Assembly: GCA_900771805.1 (NCBI GenBank)
Contig: CAAGPL010000021.1
Span: forward strand, 1-28,331
Reading direction: 5' to 3'
Length of the DNA stretch: 28,331 bases
From: Bacilli bacterium
Lineage (GTDB): Bacteria > Bacillota_I > Bacilli_A > RF39 > UBA660
Part shown: positions 21,371 to 28,331 of the stretch, piece by piece
Numbering within the stretch: position 1 is the stretch's first letter
Layout: the number at the start of each line of letters is the position of its first letter
Translations under genes and position numbers: made by a program
The notes under the pieces: generated by a model
Told to the model about the DNA's origin: nothing
What the model saw: only the letters and a program-made list of their open reading frames with translations
The model's database searches: none

Positions 21371-23578
21371 TTAATTTTTAAACTGTGAATTATATAAATC
21401 AGCATAAAAGCCATTTTTTTCCATAAGTTTTTTATGATTTCCTTGTTCTATTATATTTCCATCTTTCATAACAAGTATTAAATCAGCATTCTTAATCGTA
21501 GATAGTCTATGCGCAATTATAAATGAAGTTCTTCCTTTAGTTAACTTATCCATTGCCTTTTGAACAAGTTCTTCTGTTCTTGTATCTACTGATGATGTTG
21601 CTTCATCTAAAATAAGAAATGGAGCATCTTTTACCATACCACGAGCTATTGTAAGAAGTTGTTTTTGTCCTGCTGATATTGAATTACTATCTGTAATTTC
21701 ATAATCAAGTCCTCCAGGAAGAGATTTTACAAAGTGAAATGCACCTACTGTATCTAATGCTTTTTCTATTGTTTTATCAGAGACGTTCTTTTTATTATAC
21801 TTAATATTATCCCTTATACTTCCATTAAATAGCCAAGTATCTTGAAGTACCATTATAAATAAATCATGAATGTTTTCTCTTTTTAATTCTTTAACTGATA
21901 CATCATCAATTAATATATCTCCATCATTTATGTTATAGAATTTCATAAGTAGGTTAACCATTGTTGTTTTACCTGCTCCTGTTGGACCTACTATTGCAAT
22001 TTTTTGACCAGGTTTTACCTTGCAGTTAAAATCATTTATTATTATTTTATCTTTATCATAACCAAACTTAACATGTTTAAATTCTATATTTCCCTTAACT
22101 TTTTTAGCATTTAATTTCTTTTTTAAATGTTTTTCATCTTCCATTTCGTCTTCTTCAACAAACTCAAATACTCTTTCAGCAGCTGCACAAGTAGATTGTA
22201 GTGATGTCATTCCTTGCGCTATTTGAGATAATGGAGATGTAAATAATCTTACATATAACATAAACGCAACTATTACACCAAAACTAATATTTCCATTTAT
22301 TGTTAGAAGTGCTCCAACAACACATACTGCTACATACCCAAAATTACCAATAAAATTCATCATAGATGGCATAAGTCCAGATAAAAACTGACTCATACGA
22401 TTACATTCAAATACATTTTCATTTAATTTATCAAACTTTTTTTCAGCATCATAATTACCATTATATGCTTTAACTACGTTATGAGATGAATATATCTCTT
22501 CTATATGACCATTTAATTTACCTAATTCTACTTGTCTTGCTAAGAAATATTTTTGAGACTTACCTAAAATAAATGACATAAATATAAAGCCAATAAGTGA
22601 TGATAAAATAGCTGTTATAGCAAGTATCCAGTTAGTTTTAAACATCATTACTATGCAGCTTAAAAACAATGCTATAGCAGATACAAATGCCCCTAAGCTT
22701 TGAGACATTGTTTGCGCTACTGTATCAACATCATTTGTAACACGTGATAATATGTCACCATTTGAATGAGAATCAAAATATTTTAAAGCTAATTTATTTA
22801 TTTTTATAGATATTTTAGTTCTTAAATTTCTTGCAAAATCATTTGCAACACTAGCCATTATAAATCCTTCTAAAAAGTTAAATAGCGCACTTACTAAATA
22901 AATAGTAAGTAAGAATATAACTATTTTCTTAACAGCATTCATGTTAATTGAAGGTTTAATAAGACTAGATATACTATTTGGTAATTTATCTAATTTAGCA
23001 TAAATATCTTTTGCAGATGATTCTTTAGTAATACCACTCATTTCTTTTAAAAATATAACTTTATCACTAGTAGTTATTTTCTTTTTATTAATCGTACTTT
23101 CTGGAAGAAGTAATCGTTGAATAGATTTTGGCATATCTAAAATACTTTTTATCATAGCACTGCTATCATTTTTATCCATGCTAGAAATTATTTTCATAAA
23201 AGTTGCTTTATCTTCATCACTTACACCAGATATATCTTCATTTTTATATATTTTAGTTGTTATTTCTTTTATACTTTCCTCATTTAAAGTAGAAGAAATA
23301 TCTTTATTTATTACTTCTATTTTTTTCTTATCTAAAATAAGTCCCTTAGATAACTCATCAGTTAAATCACTTAATTTATTAGGACCAATTATTGATAAAA
23401 TAGATGATGCTACTGAAAAAATAAGTGCTATTACAATAAATGGCATAAAACTTTTTAAATAGCTCATCAATTTCTTTACAGTTAAAGATAAGTTCTTAGG
23501 TTTTTCAAAAGAACCACCCCTATTTGGTCCACGCATTCTTCTTTGAGGCATCTTATCTTCTTTTTCTAAATTACTCAT
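21371..23578 (-). CDS. ABC exporter subunit with canonical ATPase and large extracellular insert
   Basis: A 735-residue fused membrane/ATPase half-transporter. The nucleotide-binding domain is fully canonical: Walker A GPTGAGKTT (531-539), signature ISAGQ (634-638), Walker B catalytic E659 (ILDEATSS) and H-loop H690. The membrane part has six helices, but the loop between the first (about 44-64) and second (about 217-240) is some 150 residues, against about 35 in most half-transporters. It is hydrophilic and should lie outside the cell. The first 30 residues are basic and proline/glycine-rich. It overlaps the partner gene by 8 bases, so they form a heterodimer such as BmrCD/LmrCD. Substrate unknown; drug or peptide export is likely. 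Confidence 0.92.
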   Translation of the reverse strand: MSNLEKEDKMPQRRMRGPNRGGSFEKPKNLSLTVKKLMSYLKSFMPFIVIALIFSVASSILSIIGPNKLSDLTDELSKGLILDKKKIEVINKDISSTLNEESIKEITTKIYKNEDISGVSDEDKATFMKIISSMDKNDSSAMIKSILDMPKSIQRLLLPESTINKKKITTSDKVIFLKEMSGITKESSAKDIYAKLDKLPNSISSLIKPSINMNAVKKIVIFLLTIYLVSALFNFLEGFIMASVANDFARNLRTKISIKINKLALKYFDSHSNGDILSRVTNDVDTVAQTMSQSLGAFVSAIALFLSCIVMMFKTNWILAITAILSSLIGFIFMSFILGKSQKYFLARQVELGKLNGHIEEIYSSHNVVKAYNGNYDAEKKFDKLNENVFECNRMSQFLSGLMPSMMNFIGNFGYVAVCVVGALLTINGNISFGVIVAFMLYVRLFTSPLSQIAQGMTSLQSTCAAAERVFEFVEEDEMEDEKHLKKKLNAKKVKGNIEFKHVKFGYDKDKIIINDFNCKVKPGQKIAIVGPTGAGKTTMVNLLMKFYNINDGDILIDDVSVKELKRENIHDLFIMVLQDTWLFNGSIRDNIKYNKKNVSDKTIEKALDTVGAFHFVKSLPGGLDYEITDSNSISAGQKQLLTIARGMVKDAPFLILDEATSSVDTRTEELVQKAMDKLTKGRTSFIIAHRLSTIKNADLILVMKDGNIIEQGNHKKLMEKNGFYADLYNSQFKN

Positions 23579-25322
23579 TATTAAGTTCCTCCTTTGATAA
23601 TTGTGATAAAGCTATTTCTTTATAAACCTTACATTTTTTTAATAATTGTTTATGACTTCCAGAACCAACCATTTTACCATTATCTAAAACAATTATTAAA
23701 TCAGCATTTAAAATTGTACCTATTCTTTGTGCAACAATTATATTAGTTTTATCTTTTGTTTTTTCTTTTAATTCTTTTCTTAAAATATAATCTGTCTTAT
23801 AATCAAGTGCACTAAATGAATCATCAAACACAAATATTTCAGGATCTCTTGCAATTGCGCGTGCTATTGCAAGCCTTTGTTTTTGACCACCAGATATATT
23901 AGTTCCACCAGAAGATATATTAGAATTATATTTCTTTGGCATATTATCAATAAATTCAGAAGCTTGTGCTATTAAAGAGGCGTTTTTCATATCTTTTTCA
24001 CTTACCTTTTTATCTCCATAAGAAATATTATATTTAACACTACCATTAAACATAACGGCACGCTGTGGCACATAGCCTATCTTTTTATATAAAGCATCTA
24101 ACTTATATTCTTTTATGTTTTTACCATCTATTAGTATTTCACCTTCAGTTGCATCATAAAAACGCATAATAAGATTTACTATGGTACTTTTTCCAGAACC
24201 AGTTGAACCTATAAGTGCTAGTGTATCTCCCTTTTTTGCTTTAAAAGAAATATTTTTAAGAATATATTCATCAGCATCAGGATATTTAAATGATACGTTT
24301 TTAAATTCAACTTCTCCCATTAATTTAGTATTACCTAAAAATTCTCCATCAGTTATTTTTGTTTTAGTATCAATAACTTCCATAATACGTTCTACTGATA
24401 CACTAGCTCTAGGATACATAACAAATATCATTGCAAGCATTAAAAATGCCATAATAACTTGCATTGCATAACTTGAAAATACTACCATATCACTAAATAA
24501 ATTTAATCTATCAAACATACCTGCATTATTAATTAATCCAGCACCTATAATATAAATTGAAAGTGGAAGTAAATTCATTATAAGGTACATTGTAGGAGAC
24601 ATTATAGACATCATTCTTTGGTTAAACATTTGAATTGATGTTAATTTTTGATTAGCATCTTCAAATCTATCTTCTTGATACTTTTCAGCATTAAATGCTC
24701 TTATAACTCTAATACCAGTTAAATTTTCACGAGTCTTATCATTTATATTATCAATTAACTTTTGTACAATTTTAAACCTAGGTAAAACAATAAGCATTAA
24801 CGTACCTATAACAGATAACATAATAACAACTGCAACTCCTGTTGCAATACTCCATTTATAATTCTTACCTAATATTTTAAGAATTGCCCAAACAGCTGTA
24901 ATAGGAGCTTTTATAAGCATTTGAAGCCCCATTGATATAAACATTTGAATATTCGTAATATCATTTGTTGTTCTAGTAATTAAACTACTAGTTTTAAACT
25001 TCTTTATCTCTTCCATACTAAAACTTTGTACCTTGGAAAATAACGTTTTTCTAGTTTTTTGAGAGAATGTTGCAGAAATATAAGATGTTAAATATCCAAC
25101 TACAAACGCTGATATAAGCGAACCTAATGCACACAAAATCATATAACCACCTTGTGATAGTATTGAAGACATCTTACTTCCTTCCGTTTGAACTAACTTT
25201 GTTATTTCAGACATATAATCAGGAAGCCTTAAATCAAGCCATACCTGAAATATAATTAACAAAGTACATATAAATACTAATAAATAATCTTTTTTATTAA
25301 ACTGTTTTAATAATTTAGTCAT
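23571..25322 (-). CDS. ABC exporter subunit with degenerate ATPase site
   Basis: A 583-residue half-transporter: six membrane helices, then the ATPase domain. Walker A is GSTGSGKST (372-380) and the signature is ISGGQ (476-480). The Walker B catalytic glutamate is replaced by D501 (VFDDSFSALD), and the H-loop histidine by Q532 (AQRIGT). The same two changes mark the non-catalytic site of heterodimeric exporters such as TM287/288 and BmrCD. The partner subunit gene follows with an 8-base overlap and keeps the canonical residues. The marR gene lies 14 bases upstream and probably controls both. AAAGGAA is the SD. Confidence 0.93.
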   Translation of the reverse strand: MTKLLKQFNKKDYLLVFICTLLIIFQVWLDLRLPDYMSEITKLVQTEGSKMSSILSQGGYMILCALGSLISAFVVGYLTSYISATFSQKTRKTLFSKVQSFSMEEIKKFKTSSLITRTTNDITNIQMFISMGLQMLIKAPITAVWAILKILGKNYKWSIATGVAVVIMLSVIGTLMLIVLPRFKIVQKLIDNINDKTRENLTGIRVIRAFNAEKYQEDRFEDANQKLTSIQMFNQRMMSIMSPTMYLIMNLLPLSIYIIGAGLINNAGMFDRLNLFSDMVVFSSYAMQVIMAFLMLAMIFVMYPRASVSVERIMEVIDTKTKITDGEFLGNTKLMGEVEFKNVSFKYPDADEYILKNISFKAKKGDTLALIGSTGSGKSTIVNLIMRFYDATEGEILIDGKNIKEYKLDALYKKIGYVPQRAVMFNGSVKYNISYGDKKVSEKDMKNASLIAQASEFIDNMPKKYNSNISSGGTNISGGQKQRLAIARAIARDPEIFVFDDSFSALDYKTDYILRKELKEKTKDKTNIIVAQRIGTILNADLIIVLDNGKMVGSGSHKQLLKKCKVYKEIALSQLSKEELNNE

Positions 25323-25336
25323 AATTTATTCCTTTC

Positions 25337-25765
25337 TTATTTTAAATTATCTGATAACTTATCAATTACCTTAAAAAACATTTTTTTCTCTTCTAATGAT
25401 ATGCCATTTAATAGTTCTTTTTCAAACTTTTTAACTTTTGTGTCCATTTCATTATGTCTTTTTACACTTAAATTAGTTAAAGTAACTTCTTTTTTTCTAG
25501 TATCTTTTTTTGAATCAATTCTTTTTATTAAACCATTTTTCTCCATCGTTTTTAAGATACCAGATACAGTCGAACGCCTTATATCAACTTCCTTTTCTAT
25601 ATCACTTTGATATATGGTATTACATCTATTTACATACAAGTATCTTAATATTTCAGCTTGTACGTGGGATATATTTTTTATGTTTTCTTTTTTTAGATAC
25701 TTTAATATTTTCCTATTTATTAAATTATCAAGTCTTTTTACTTCAAATGCTACTTTTCTTTCCAT
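25337..25765 (-). CDS. MarR-family transcriptional regulator
   Basis: A 142-residue winged-helix repressor. The DNA-binding part spans about residues 33-95, with the recognition region DIRRSTVSGILKTMEKNGLI and the wing KKDTRKKEVTLT. The ends form the dimerisation helices. Such regulators usually release DNA on binding a small toxic molecule. As first gene before the exporter pair, it most likely represses the operon and senses an exporter substrate. The frame extends to a GTG at 25777, but GGTGA sits before the ATG at 25765, which is the better start. Confidence 0.9.
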   Translation of the reverse strand: MERKVAFEVKRLDNLINRKILKYLKKENIKNISHVQAEILRYLYVNRCNTIYQSDIEKEVDIRRSTVSGILKTMEKNGLIKRIDSKKDTRKKEVTLTNLSVKRHNEMDTKVKKFEKELLNGISLEEKKMFFKVIDKLSDNLK

Positions 25766-25800
25766 AATATTCACCACACTTTTGTAAGGTAACTAACAAA

Positions 25801-25843
25801 AATAATTCTATCAACTTGCTATTTATAAGTCAATAGAATTATT
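25801..25843 (-). terminator. Terminator-like dyad also carrying the marR promoter match
   Basis: Perfect 11-base arms (25801-25811 with 25833-25843), extended inward by six more pairs including two G-U, give a 17-pair stem with a 9-base loop and TTATTTTTG after it on the minus strand. This fits a terminator of the remnant gene ending at 25861. The same 43 bases hold a promoter pattern, listed separately. Confidence 0.6.
25805..25833 (-). promoter_or_regulatory. Probable promoter of marR-ABC exporter
   Basis: -35 TTGACT (25828-25833), 17-base spacer, -10 TAGAAT (25805-25810) preceded by TG plus one base. It lies wholly within an inverted repeat, which could be an operator, a terminator or both. 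Confidence 0.6.
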
Positions 25844-25860
25844 ATTAAAAATTATTAAAA

Positions 25861-26066
25861 TCACTCTTGTACAAATATATACTTAATATTTAAATTAAGC
25901 TTTATATTACCCTTCGGAAGTTCATTTCCATCAAAACTCATTTTTAAATAACAGGAATGAACTTCATTTGGCTGAAGTGTTCCTTTAAAGATTTTATCTT
26001 CTATTATGATACTATAAGTGCTATAAAAGCCATTATTTTTATGTTTTTTTATTTATTTTCTTTCAT
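25861..26066 (-). pseudogene. Remnant of a secreted-protein gene
   Basis: The 342 bases between marR and the acyltransferase gene hold a minus-strand open stretch (26052-25861) of 63 codons, closed by TGA, that reads like the C-terminus of a real protein. It contains the blocks NNGFYSTYSIIIEDK, KGTLQPNEVHSCYLKMSFDG and LPKGNIKLNLNIKYIFVQE. It has no start codon near its beginning; a stop precedes it. In another frame, ATG at 26066 begins MKENK, then a stop, then a hydrophobic stretch (KNIKIMAFIALIVS). A signal peptide and a C-terminus thus seem joined after frameshift and internal deletion. The KGTLQPNE pattern recalls TasA/SipW-dependent exported proteins; this likeness is weak. Confidence 0.5.
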
Positions 26067-26107
26067 AAGACTATCTCATATTTTCTAAAATGATATTAAC
26101 ACAACAC

Positions 26108-26980
26108 TTAGATTTGGTCAACCTGTTTTAATTTTCCAATACCTATATGAATTTCTTTTTTATTTATTAATAAACTCTTTAATTTTACTTGTAAAGATGT
26201 TTTACATACTAATAAATTATAGTCTTTTATATAAACGTCATTAAAAACAAAATCCAAAATATCTCTAGTGCACTCTCCCATTGATTTTATAGAAAACAAC
26301 TTACTAAATTTTAGTATATTTGAATTATCATCTAATAACGCTAAGACCTCAGGACTTAAAAGCCACGACTCTATATAATAATTAATATCTTTAATATTAA
26401 AATATCTTTCTATTTCATAAGTAGATTTTCTTATTGAACTACGTACGTCTTTTTCTTTTAAACTAGCTCCTTTCGGCACGTGCATTTTTATGCATTCTTC
26501 CTTCTCTTTAGTAATAGGATTTTCTGATACTAACTCGTACTGAAAACCACCTACTTCAATTATTCTTAAATTAATAAAGTAACTAGCCCAAAGCATCTGA
26601 GATATTCTAACACTTTCATATCCTCTTATATATATATCATCTAATAGTGTATTTTTAACTCTTTTTATATGAATACTTTTTTGTTCGTCCGATAAGTTAT
26701 ATTTACTCATATTTTTCCTGTGTATATCATAACCTAATAAAATCATAACTGATGTTATAAACAAATTGCATTCTCCAAATAACTCACTTACCTTTTTCAT
26801 TTTCCAATACTTAGAAAGGCCTTCTTTATTTCTATCATATAGTTTATAAAATAATTCTTCTACTTTATTTTTTAACACTTCATTATTATTTATATCATAT
26901 ACAACTTCAAGACATCTTTTTTTATATTCCTCATCTTTAATACCATAAAAATGTAACGCTTCTATTATTTTCTCTTGCAT
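26108..26980 (-). CDS. GNAT-like acyltransferase-domain protein
   Basis: A 290-residue soluble protein resembling the two-part 'acyltransferase domain-containing' family of Firmicutes (N-terminal NAT_N-like helices, then a GNAT_C-like domain). The C-terminal part carries the family's best-known pattern: a V-x2-S-x10-F segment (179-194), then IESWLLSPEVLALL (203-216) and SNILKFSKLFSI (220-231). The natural substrate of this family is not known to me. AGAGGG lies about 9 bases before the ATG. It is transcribed alone from a promoter that overlaps a 36-base inverted repeat. Its neighbours, an ORF6N protein and a broken gene, suggest an accessory region. Confidence 0.65.
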   Translation of the reverse strand: MQEKIIEALHFYGIKDEEYKKRCLEVVYDINNNEVLKNKVEELFYKLYDRNKEGLSKYWKMKKVSELFGECNLFITSVMILLGYDIHRKNMSKYNLSDEQKSIHIKRVKNTLLDDIYIRGYESVRISQMLWASYFINLRIIEVGGFQYELVSENPITKEKEECIKMHVPKGASLKEKDVRSSIRKSTYEIERYFNIKDINYYIESWLLSPEVLALLDDNSNILKFSKLFSIKSMGECTRDILDFVFNDVYIKDYNLLVCKTSLQVKLKSLLINKKEIHIGIGKLKQVDQI

Positions 26981-27030
26981 GTTATATCCCTCTGATTTCT
27001 ATTTTATATATCCTTGTTCTTACACTTAAA

Positions 27031-27059
27031 ATATTAACACATTCGGCATACCTTGACAA
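27031..27059 (-). promoter_or_regulatory. Promoter of the acyltransferase-domain gene
   Basis: -35 TTGTCA (27054-27059), 17-base spacer, -10 TAATAT (27031-27036, four of six consensus bases). Confidence 0.5.
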
Positions 27060-27084
27060 TTGTTATTTATAGGTAATCAAGGTA
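27049..27084 (-). repeat. Inverted repeat over the -35 region, candidate operator
   Basis: Perfect arms TACCTTGA/TCAAGGTA (27049-27056 with 27077-27084) separated by 20 bases. The downstream arm overlaps the -35 box of the acyltransferase promoter. No T-run follows, so a regulator binding site is more likely than a terminator. Confidence 0.5.
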
Positions 27085-27148
27085 ATATGTGATATAAAGT
27101 AGATATGTTTTAAACCACATAAGTTTATGAGCACGTATTATATACTTA

Positions 27149-27997
27149 TTATAACATAGCATTAATTCTTTTTAATAATTCTTGAACAAATATCTCTTCA
27201 TGCTCTCTATTTATATAACTGTAACTTTTTCCTAAATCTTTTAAAGACATTCCGCTACTATATACTATATTTCTGTCTAAAATAATATATCTATCATGAA
27301 ATGGATTTTTATTTATAAATTCTATATTTTCATATTGAGTTTTATATTTTTTTACTAATAATTCATCTATATTTTTAGATATAATTATTATTTTTTTATC
27401 TATATTTCTTAATATATCAAAAAGTTCTTTATTAGAATAATTATCTATTATAATTATTTCATTATTTGCTTCATTAAAGATATCTATTAAAATACTATAA
27501 GAGTCATATATCTTTCCTTCATAAATAATTGTTTTTTCTTTTGATGAAAATTTATCAAATGACTCTTCTAACTTTAGTATTCTTTCTTCATGATTTATTA
27601 ACATTTTATTATTTTTTAATTCTTCTGATATATATTTTTTCATCAAAACAAATGCATCCATTATTTGGAGTGTCATTTGTGAAGCTTTTTTTCCTTTTAA
27701 AATTGTAGCAAGCATATAAACTCCTTGCTCAGTAAATACTCTTGGATTACTTCTAGATTTAGAACTAACATTTGCGGTCAAATATTTTGACCACAAATCT
27801 TTACATTCATGATTTGTTAATTTAAAGCTATATCTTTCAGGGAATTTATCTATATTATTTTTTACTGCTTGATTAACTTCTTTAGTTCCATTTTTGCATT
27901 CATAAAGTCTTGCTAAATCAGAATCTAGCATTATTTCTACTCCTCTAATTTTATAAATCATATTTTCTATTTTTTCTTTTTCCATTAATTTATTCAT
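27149..27997 (-). CDS. ORF6N-domain protein with C-terminal PLD-like half
   Basis: A 282-residue protein. Residues 13-122 form an ORF6N domain, a DNA-binding unit common in phage antirepressors and mobile islands: IRGVEIMLDSDLARLYE, VNQAVKNNIDKFPERYSFKL and RVFTEQGVYMLATIL. A coiled linker follows (about 125-155). The C-terminal half (160-282) resembles a phospholipase D-type fold with one motif, H234-x-R-x4-D (HDRYIILD); a second HKD motif is not seen, so it may work as a dimer or be non-catalytic. The ATG at 27997 follows AAAGGAG by 9 bases; the longer frame to 28057 runs through a terminator hairpin and is unlikely. Often chromosomally placed without a phage, as here. Confidence 0.85.
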   Translation of the reverse strand: MNKLMEKEKIENMIYKIRGVEIMLDSDLARLYECKNGTKEVNQAVKNNIDKFPERYSFKLTNHECKDLWSKYLTANVSSKSRSNPRVFTEQGVYMLATILKGKKASQMTLQIMDAFVLMKKYISEELKNNKMLINHEERILKLEESFDKFSSKEKTIIYEGKIYDSYSILIDIFNEANNEIIIIDNYSNKELFDILRNIDKKIIIISKNIDELLVKKYKTQYENIEFINKNPFHDRYIILDRNIVYSSGMSLKDLGKSYSYINREHEEIFVQELLKRINAML

Positions 27998-28017
27998 AGT
28001 TTTTTTCTCCTTTGCAA

Positions 28018-28052
28018 ATAAAAAAGAGACATACCAAATAAAAGTATATCTC
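28018..28052 (-). terminator. Terminator-type hairpin just before the ORF6N gene SD
   Basis: Nine-pair stem (28026-28034 with 28044-28052, one G-U pair), 9-base loop, then TTTTTTATTT on the minus strand. It ends a few bases before the SD AAAGGAG (28007-28013). Confidence 0.7.
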
Positions 28053-28064
28053 CGCATTCATGCA

Positions 28065-28090
28065 TATAAGATTAGTTGCTTTATCTTATA
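28065..28090 (-). repeat. Leader hairpin upstream of the ORF6N gene
   Basis: Perfect arms TATAAGAT/ATCTTATA (28065-28072 with 28083-28090), 10-base loop, within the predicted ORF6N leader. It precedes the terminator hairpin by 12 bases. Confidence 0.5.
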
Positions 28091-28147
28091 AACTCTAGTC
28101 GACCAAATTGTCATATTAATACTTAGTAACTTAATTAATACGTATAA

Positions 28148-28176
28148 ATTATATCAAAATAATATTTCTATAACAA
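28148..28176 (-). promoter_or_regulatory. Promoter upstream of the ORF6N gene
   Basis: Consensus -10 TATAAT (28148-28153) with TG one base before it, 17-base spacer, -35 TTGTTA (28171-28176). It predicts a leader of about 140 bases before the ORF6N start. Confidence 0.65.
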
Positions 28177-28205
28177 GGTATATTTAATAAATATGGCCTA
28201 TTAAT

Positions 28206-28331
28206 TTATAAGTTAGTTAGATTTTCTTTCCAACACACATACACATTCAACATGCCATGTTCATTAATTATGAATAGTTGCTTTTTATATGTTTGGGTAT
28301 AACTGACTATGTTCTGACATACAAACTGAAA
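28206..28331 (-). CDS. Possible 3' end of a gene cut by the window edge
   Basis: An open frame enters from the right edge and ends in TAA at 28206, giving 41 residues (ending GMLNVYVCWKENLTNL). Its use of aromatic and charged residues is plausible for protein, but it is short, has no recognised motif, and no terminator follows. It could be chance. Confidence 0.3.
   Translation of the reverse strand, partial: FQFVCQNIVSYTQTYKKQLFIINEHGMLNVYVCWKENLTNL

Noticed and set aside
27067..27162. 31-codon minus-strand frame after the ORF6N gene
   Set aside because: It starts inside the end of the ORF6N gene without an SD and has no conserved-looking composition.
27998..28057. 20-residue N-terminal extension of the ORF6N protein
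   Set aside because: It would translate through the terminator hairpin and lacks an SD, while ATG at 27997 has a good one.
1..28331. CRISPR array, insertion sequence, UGA recoding
   Set aside because: No regularly spaced repeats or transposase were found; tryptophans are written TGG and TGA serves as a stop codon, so the standard bacterial code fits.

Overview
The window is a strongly AT-rich chromosomal segment from a low-GC Firmicute. Cell-wall genes (uppP, a D,D-carboxypeptidase, a PASTA-domain kinase), RNase Y, a CIRCE element, a PerR-type repressor and an L20-type leader before infC all point to the Bacilli or a related deep branch. UGA acts as a stop (prpC ends in TGA), so the mycoplasma code does not apply. 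Rubrerythrin with PerR suggests an anaerobic or microaerophilic life, and a YutH-like protein hints at sporulation ancestry. My best guess is an uncultured gut-type Bacilli lineage; this is inference.

Nearly everything lies on the minus strand; only the NifU-domain gene and uppP are on plus. Read in the direction of transcription, from high to low coordinates, the window starts with an accessory stretch (28331-25780): an edge-truncated reading frame, an ORF6N/PLD-like protein behind a structured leader, a GNAT-like acyltransferase-domain protein, and a gene remnant. Next comes a marR gene with a heterodimeric ABC exporter (25765-21371), then adenosine deaminase and an AI-2E family permease, then an autoregulated perR-rubrerythrin pair and a pseudouridine synthase. 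The rlmN-prpC-prkC-rsgA-rpe run (17285-12288) is tightly packed, with 1-4 base overlaps or gaps at most junctions. The infC-rpmI-rplT operon follows with a typical promoter, an attenuator-like leader and an apparent AUA start for IF3. holA and an unlisted 33-residue membrane peptide come next.

uppP diverges from a small membrane protein and a DUF3603-like gene. A lipoprotein, htpG under a CIRCE-overlapped promoter, an unknown protein, the D,D-carboxypeptidase and rny follow, nearly all separated by clear intrinsic terminators. The left end holds a YutH-like gene convergent with the NifU-domain gene, an S1-domain regulator and a tRNA-Val cut by the window edge.

The window is mostly housekeeping. 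Its less ordinary points are the SAP/Rho_N-like tail on ribosomal protein L20, the AUA start of infC, CIRCE control of htpG, the 33-residue peptide, the remnant gene with a terminator-like dyad that also carries a promoter match, and the structured leader before the ORF6N gene. I found no CRISPR array, insertion sequence or complete phage module. Start sites were moved from the longest reading frame wherever a Shine-Dalgarno (SD) sequence clearly favoured an internal codon.
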